A stretch of DNA of 16,937 bases from VGCC01 sp964495555 (GTDB taxonomy: Bacteria; Actinomycetota; Actinomycetes; S36-B12), in assembly GCA_964495555.1 (NCBI GenBank), contig CAZBWA010000036.1, positions 1 through 16,937 of the forward strand. The letters run 5' to 3'. Every line of letters begins with the position of its first letter. The first letter of the stretch is position 1. Under the pieces are notes generated by a model that was not told where the DNA came from, did no database searches, and worked only from the letters and a program-made list of their open reading frames with translations. Of this stretch, positions 13,589 through 16,937 are shown piece after piece. Both the position numbers and the translations under genes were made by a program.

Positions 13589-16500
13589 GTACTACTCCTG
13601 TTCACGATCACCTCGAGAAGTTCCTCCGCCCAGGCCACCAGATCGGTGGCTCCGTCCGGCTTCGGCACGATGATCGTACGGACCGCGGGCTTCACCACCG
13701 TCCTCGGGTAGAGGCGGGTCAGGCGCATCTGGGCGGACTCGGCGAGCTCCACCGGTGCCACGCGGATCCCGGCACCCTGGGCCACCACCTCGGTGATGCC
13801 CGCAGCTCGGCAGTGGGCGCGGAACCGCGCCACGGCGAGCAAGGTCTCCACCGGTGGGGGCAGCGGTCCGTAGCGGTCGAGCAGTTCGGCACCCACCTCA
13901 TCGACCTGGGCGTCGGTCTGGGCGTTGGCGAGGCGCTTGTAGGCCTCCAGGCGCAACCTCTCCTGGGGCACGTACTGCTCCGGGATGTTCGCGGTGAGCG
14001 GCAGCTCCACGCTGACCTCACGAGTCTCGGGATCACCCCGATACTCGGCCAACGCCTCGCCGACGAGGCGGATGTAGAGGTCGAACCCGACATCCGCGAT
14101 ATGGCCACTCTGCTCACCGCCGAGCAGGTTCCCCGCTCCGCGGATCTCGAGGTCCTTCAACGCGATCTGCATACCCGAGCCCAGGTCGGTGCGCTGGGCG
14201 ATCGTGGCGAGTCGTTCGTGCGCGGTCTCCGTCAGGGGCTTGCTCGGGTCGTAGAGCAGGTAGGCGTAAGCCCGTTCGCGCCCACGTCCGACGCGTCCGC
14301 GTAGCTGGTGCAGTTGGGAGAGGCCGAAGGTGTCCGCGCGGTCGATGATCAGGGTGTTCGCATTGGCGATGTCGATTCCGGACTCGACGATTGTGGTGCA
14401 GACCAGGACGTCGATGCGCTTCTCCCAGAAGTCGAGGATCACCTGCTCGAGAGCCGCCTCCGCCATCTGCCCGTGTGCGACTGCGACGTTCGCCTCCGGC
14501 ACGAGGTCCCGGACGCGGGATGCCGCGCGTTCGATCGACTCGACGCGGTTGTGCACGAAGAACACCTGCCCGTCGCGGAGTAGCTCACGGTGGATCGCGG
14601 CGGCGATCTGCTTGTCGTCATAAGGACCGACGTACGTGAGGACCGGGTGGCGCTCCTCCGGCGGGGTCTGGATGACGCTCATCTCCCGGATGCCGGTGAC
14701 GGCCATCTCCAGGGTGCGCGGGATCGGAGTGGCCGACATCGCCAGGACGTCGACGTTCGTGCGCAGGGCTTTCAGATGCTCTTTGTGCTCGACCCCGAAA
14801 CGTTGCTCTTCATCGATGACCACCAGCCCGAGGTCCTTGAACCGCACCGACGCCGTGAGCAGTCGGTGCGTTCCGATCACGACGTCGACGGTTCCATCGG
14901 CCAATCCGTCGAGGACGGCCTTCGTCTCCTTCTCCGTGTTGAACCGGGAGAGGCCCGCCACCTTCACCGGGAAGGGTGCGAAGCGTTCGGTGAACGTCGC
15001 CATGTGCTGCTGCACCAGCAGGGTCGTAGGGACGAGTACCGCGACCTGCTTGCCGTCCTGCACCGCCTTGAACGCCGCACGGACCGCGATCTCGGTCTTG
15101 CCGTACCCGACGTCCCCGCAGATGAGCCGGTCCATGGGGACGGTCCGCTCCATGTCGCGCTTCACCTCGTCGATGCACGCCACCTGGTCCGGGGTCTCGA
15201 CGTAGGGGAAGGCGTCCTCGAGTTCGCCCTGCCACGGGGTGTCCGCGGCGAAGGAGAAGCCAGCGGCGGACTGACGTGCCGCATACAGCCGCACCAACTC
15301 CCCTGCGATCTGCTTGACCGCCTTGCGCGCGCGTCCCTTCGCCTTAGCCCAGTCCGCCCCGCCGAGTCGGTGCACCGAGGGTGCCTCCCCGCCGACATAG
15401 CGGGTCACGAGGTCGAGTTGGTCCATGGGCACGAACAGGCGGTCGGCGGGATGGCCGCGCTTGCTGGCCGCGTACTCGATGATCAGGTATTCGCGCTCGG
15501 CGCCGCCCACCGTGCGCCGGATCATCTCGACGTAGCGACCGACGCCGTGGTGCTCGTGCACGACGAAGTCGCCCGGGTTCAAGGAGAGCGGGTCGATGCT
15601 GCGCCGGCGGCGACTGGGCATGCGCCGGCTCTCCTGCGTCCGCTGGCCGAGGATGTCGGTGACGGTCAGCAGATCCACATCGCCCCAGGTGAATCCATGG
15701 CTCCACCGCCCGGGTGCCAGCGTCACGACCGATTCCTCGGGTGGCGCGGCGACCTCCTCGACGATGCGCGCGGGGATCTGCGCCGCACCGAGCTCCTCGG
15801 CGAGGCGCTCCAGCGGGCCGTGGCCCTCGCCGACCACCACGACGCGGTGGTGCTGGTCGAGCACGCTGCGGAGAAAGTCGAGGGCGGCCGGTGCATCCGC
15901 GCGGAACTCCGGTGCGGGTGAGGCCGGGACGGTGACGTCGGCGTCCTCCCGGGGCAGCGAGGTGACCTCCCACCAACTGCCGCCGCGGGCGCGGGCGGAG
16001 TCCTCCATCTCCTCGAGGGTCAGATAGGCCGCGGGCGCCAACTCGATGGGCGTCTGACCGCCGACGGCCGCGGCATGCCATCCGGCGGCGAGGAATTCCT
16101 CCGCGGTCCGCAGCACGTCCGCGGCCCGCGCCTGCACCCGCGCCGACTCGATCAGGACCGTGTGGGTCTCCGGGGGCATGCAGGAGCGCAGGTCGACCAT
16201 CTCACCGACGAGGGCGGGTGCCAGCGACTCCATCCCTTCGACCGGGATCCCCGCGGCCAACTTCTCGCACAGTTCGCGGACCTGCGGATGGTCCTGCGCC
16301 AGTACACGGGCCCGTTCCCGCACCTCCGGTGTGAGCAGCACCTCGCGCACGGCATGCGCGTGCAACCCGTCGGGCGCGAGATCGAGAGAGCGTTGATCGG
16401 TGACGGCGAAGTGACGGACTTCCTCCACCTCGTCACCCCAGAACTCCACGCGCACCGCGTGCTCGCTCGTCGGCGGGAACACGTCGAGGATGCCGCCGCG

Positions 16501-16937
16501 CACCGCGATCTGACCGCGGCGCTCCACCAGGTCGACACGCTCGTACCCGAGTACGACGAGACGCTCGACGATCTCGGTGAGATCCGCCGAGTCACCGGCG
16601 CGCAAGGCCACGGGGGCGATGTCGCCCAGTCCGGCAGGCAGGGGCTGCATGGCCGCACGTGCGGAGGCGACCACCACTCGCAGACGCCGATCCCCCGTCG
16701 CGAGTCTGTGCAGCAGGGCGACACGGCGGCCCACCGTGTCACTGGTGGGCGACAGGCGCTCGTGCGGCAGCGTCTCCCACGAGGGGAAGACCGCCACGTC
16801 CTCGTCGAGGAGCCCACCGAGGGAGGCGGCGAGTTCCTCGGCCTCTCGCCCGGTCGCCGTGACGACGAGCAGCGGGACGTCATCGGCGATGGCCGCCACG
16901 ACCACGGGTGATGCCGTGACCGGGGACACCACGGTGA
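13585..16937 (-). CDS. mfd: Transcription-repair coupling factor Mfd, N-terminus cut by window edge
   Basis: The frame runs off the right edge; about 1116 residues are visible and roughly the first 50-70 are missing. In order, counting from the GTG at 16932: the UvrB-homology module (PLLVVTATGREAEELA, ETLPHERLSPTSD, RGGILDVFPP); the CarD-like RNA polymerase-interaction domain near residue 450 (LNPGDFVVHEHHGVGRY); helicase motifs Walker A GDVGYGKTE (about 605) and DEEQRFG (about 703); SATPIPRTL; SGIDIANANTLIIDRAD and LRGRVGRGR (about 880); and the C-terminal TRCF domain. Mfd is an ATP-driven translocase that removes RNA polymerase stalled at lesions and recruits UvrA for transcription-coupled repair. 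It acts on DNA in the cytosol. All key helicase motifs are intact. It is the first visible gene of the long leftward operon. Confidence 0.98.
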   Translation of the reverse strand, partial: TVVSPVTASPVVVAAIADDVPLLVVTATGREAEELAASLGGLLDEDVAVFPSWETLPHERLSPTSDTVGRRVALLHRLATGDRRLRVVVASARAAMQPLPAGLGDIAPVALRAGDSADLTEIVERLVVLGYERVDLVERRGQIAVRGGILDVFPPTSEHAVRVEFWGDEVEEVRHFAVTDQRSLDLAPDGLHAHAVREVLLTPEVRERARVLAQDHPQVRELCEKLAAGIPVEGMESLAPALVGEMVDLRSCMPPETHTVLIESARVQARAADVLRTAEEFLAAGWHAAAVGGQTPIELAPAAYLTLEEMEDSARARGGSWWEVTSLPREDADVTVPASPAPEFRADAPAALDFLRSVLDQHHRVVVVGEGHGPLERLAEELGAAQIPARIVEEVAAPPEESVVTLAPGRWSHGFTWGDVDLLTVTDILGQRTQESRRMPSRRRRSIDPLSLNPGDFVVHEHHGVGRYVEMIRRTVGGAEREYLIIEYAASKRGHPADRLFVPMDQLDLVTRYVGGEAPSVHRLGGADWAKAKGRARKAVKQIAGELVRLYAARQSAAGFSFAADTPWQGELEDAFPYVETPDQVACIDEVKRDMERTVPMDRLICGDVGYGKTEIAVRAAFKAVQDGKQVAVLVPTTLLVQQHMATFTERFAPFPVKVAGLSRFNTEKETKAVLDGLADGTVDVVIGTHRLLTASVRFKDLGLVVIDEEQRFGVEHKEHLKALRTNVDVLAMSATPIPRTLEMAVTGIREMSVIQTPPEERHPVLTYVGPYDDKQIAAAIHRELLRDGQVFFVHNRVESIERAASRVRDLVPEANVAVAHGQMAEAALEQVILDFWEKRIDVLVCTTIVESGIDIANANTLIIDRADTFGLSQLHQLRGRVGRGRERAYAYLLYDPSKPLTETAHERLATIAQRTDLGSGMQIALKDLEIRGAGNLLGGEQSGHIADVGFDLYIRLVGEALAEYRGDPETREVSVELPLTANIPEQYVPQERLRLEAYKRLANAQTDAQVDEVGAELLDRYGPLPPPVETLLAVARFRAHCRAAGITEVVAQGAGIRVAPVELAESAQMRLTRLYPRTVVKPAVRTIIVPKPDGATDLVAWAEELLEVIVNRSST

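Noticed and set aside
14590..15921. Open frame of 443 codons on the plus strand
   Set aside because: It lies entirely opposite mfd, whose helicase motifs are intact; it is a codon-bias shadow.

Overview
The window is a piece of high-GC actinobacterial chromosome, probably from a draft or metagenome assembly because it holds a 100-base run of N (6244-6343). The actinobacterial assignment rests on the base composition, frequent GTG starts, ATGA/GTGA stop-start overlaps, a probable leaderless promoter, and the gene order mfd - SurA-like lipoprotein - mazG. No species can be named from the sequence alone. There are no rRNA or tRNA genes, insertion sequences or CRISPR arrays.

Left part (1-1897). 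The 3' end of purU (formyltetrahydrofolate deformylase) runs rightward. It meets a leftward toxin-antitoxin-like pair: a small RelE/BrnT-like protein first, then a ribbon-helix-helix (RHH) protein. The purU and antitoxin stops overlap in a CTAG. A good sigma-70-type promoter sits almost on the toxin GTG, suggesting a leaderless transcript. Next is a leftward gene for a secreted PQQ-dependent sugar dehydrogenase-like protein with a strong hairpin just after its stop.

Middle part (1980-5672). Four tightly packed rightward genes form one apparent operon. The first encodes an HNH nuclease domain fused to a two-helix membrane hairpin and an unrecognised C-terminal domain. The second and third encode a YdbS/YdbT-type pair of membrane proteins with bacterial PH domains. 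The fourth encodes a DUF4349 lipoprotein with a Met-rich stretch. The operon ends in a set of adjacent hairpins, one of which carries the DUF4349 stop codon in its loop. These probably terminate transcription from both sides, because a short leftward DUF1778-type RHH gene without a toxin ends there too.

Divergent region (5909-6014). Between the orphan RHH gene and a rightward lipoprotein gene lie four copies of an 11-bp repeat (TGTGCG plus 5 bases) inside an 8-bp inverted repeat. It looks like an operator for the RHH protein. The lipoprotein gene runs into the N gap.

Right part (6344-16937). Everything is leftward and nearly gapless over about 10.5 kb. The order is mfd (5' end cut by the window edge), a SurA-N-like lipoprotein, mazG, a DUF885 metallopeptidase-like protein, a membrane-anchored Pro/Thr-linker protein of unknown function, a MacA-like adaptor, a MacB-like ATPase, a MacB-like permease, and the first 21 codons of another gene that enters the gap. 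DNA repair, nucleotide-pool cleaning, secretion-related and exporter genes are thus arranged for co-transcription and translational coupling.
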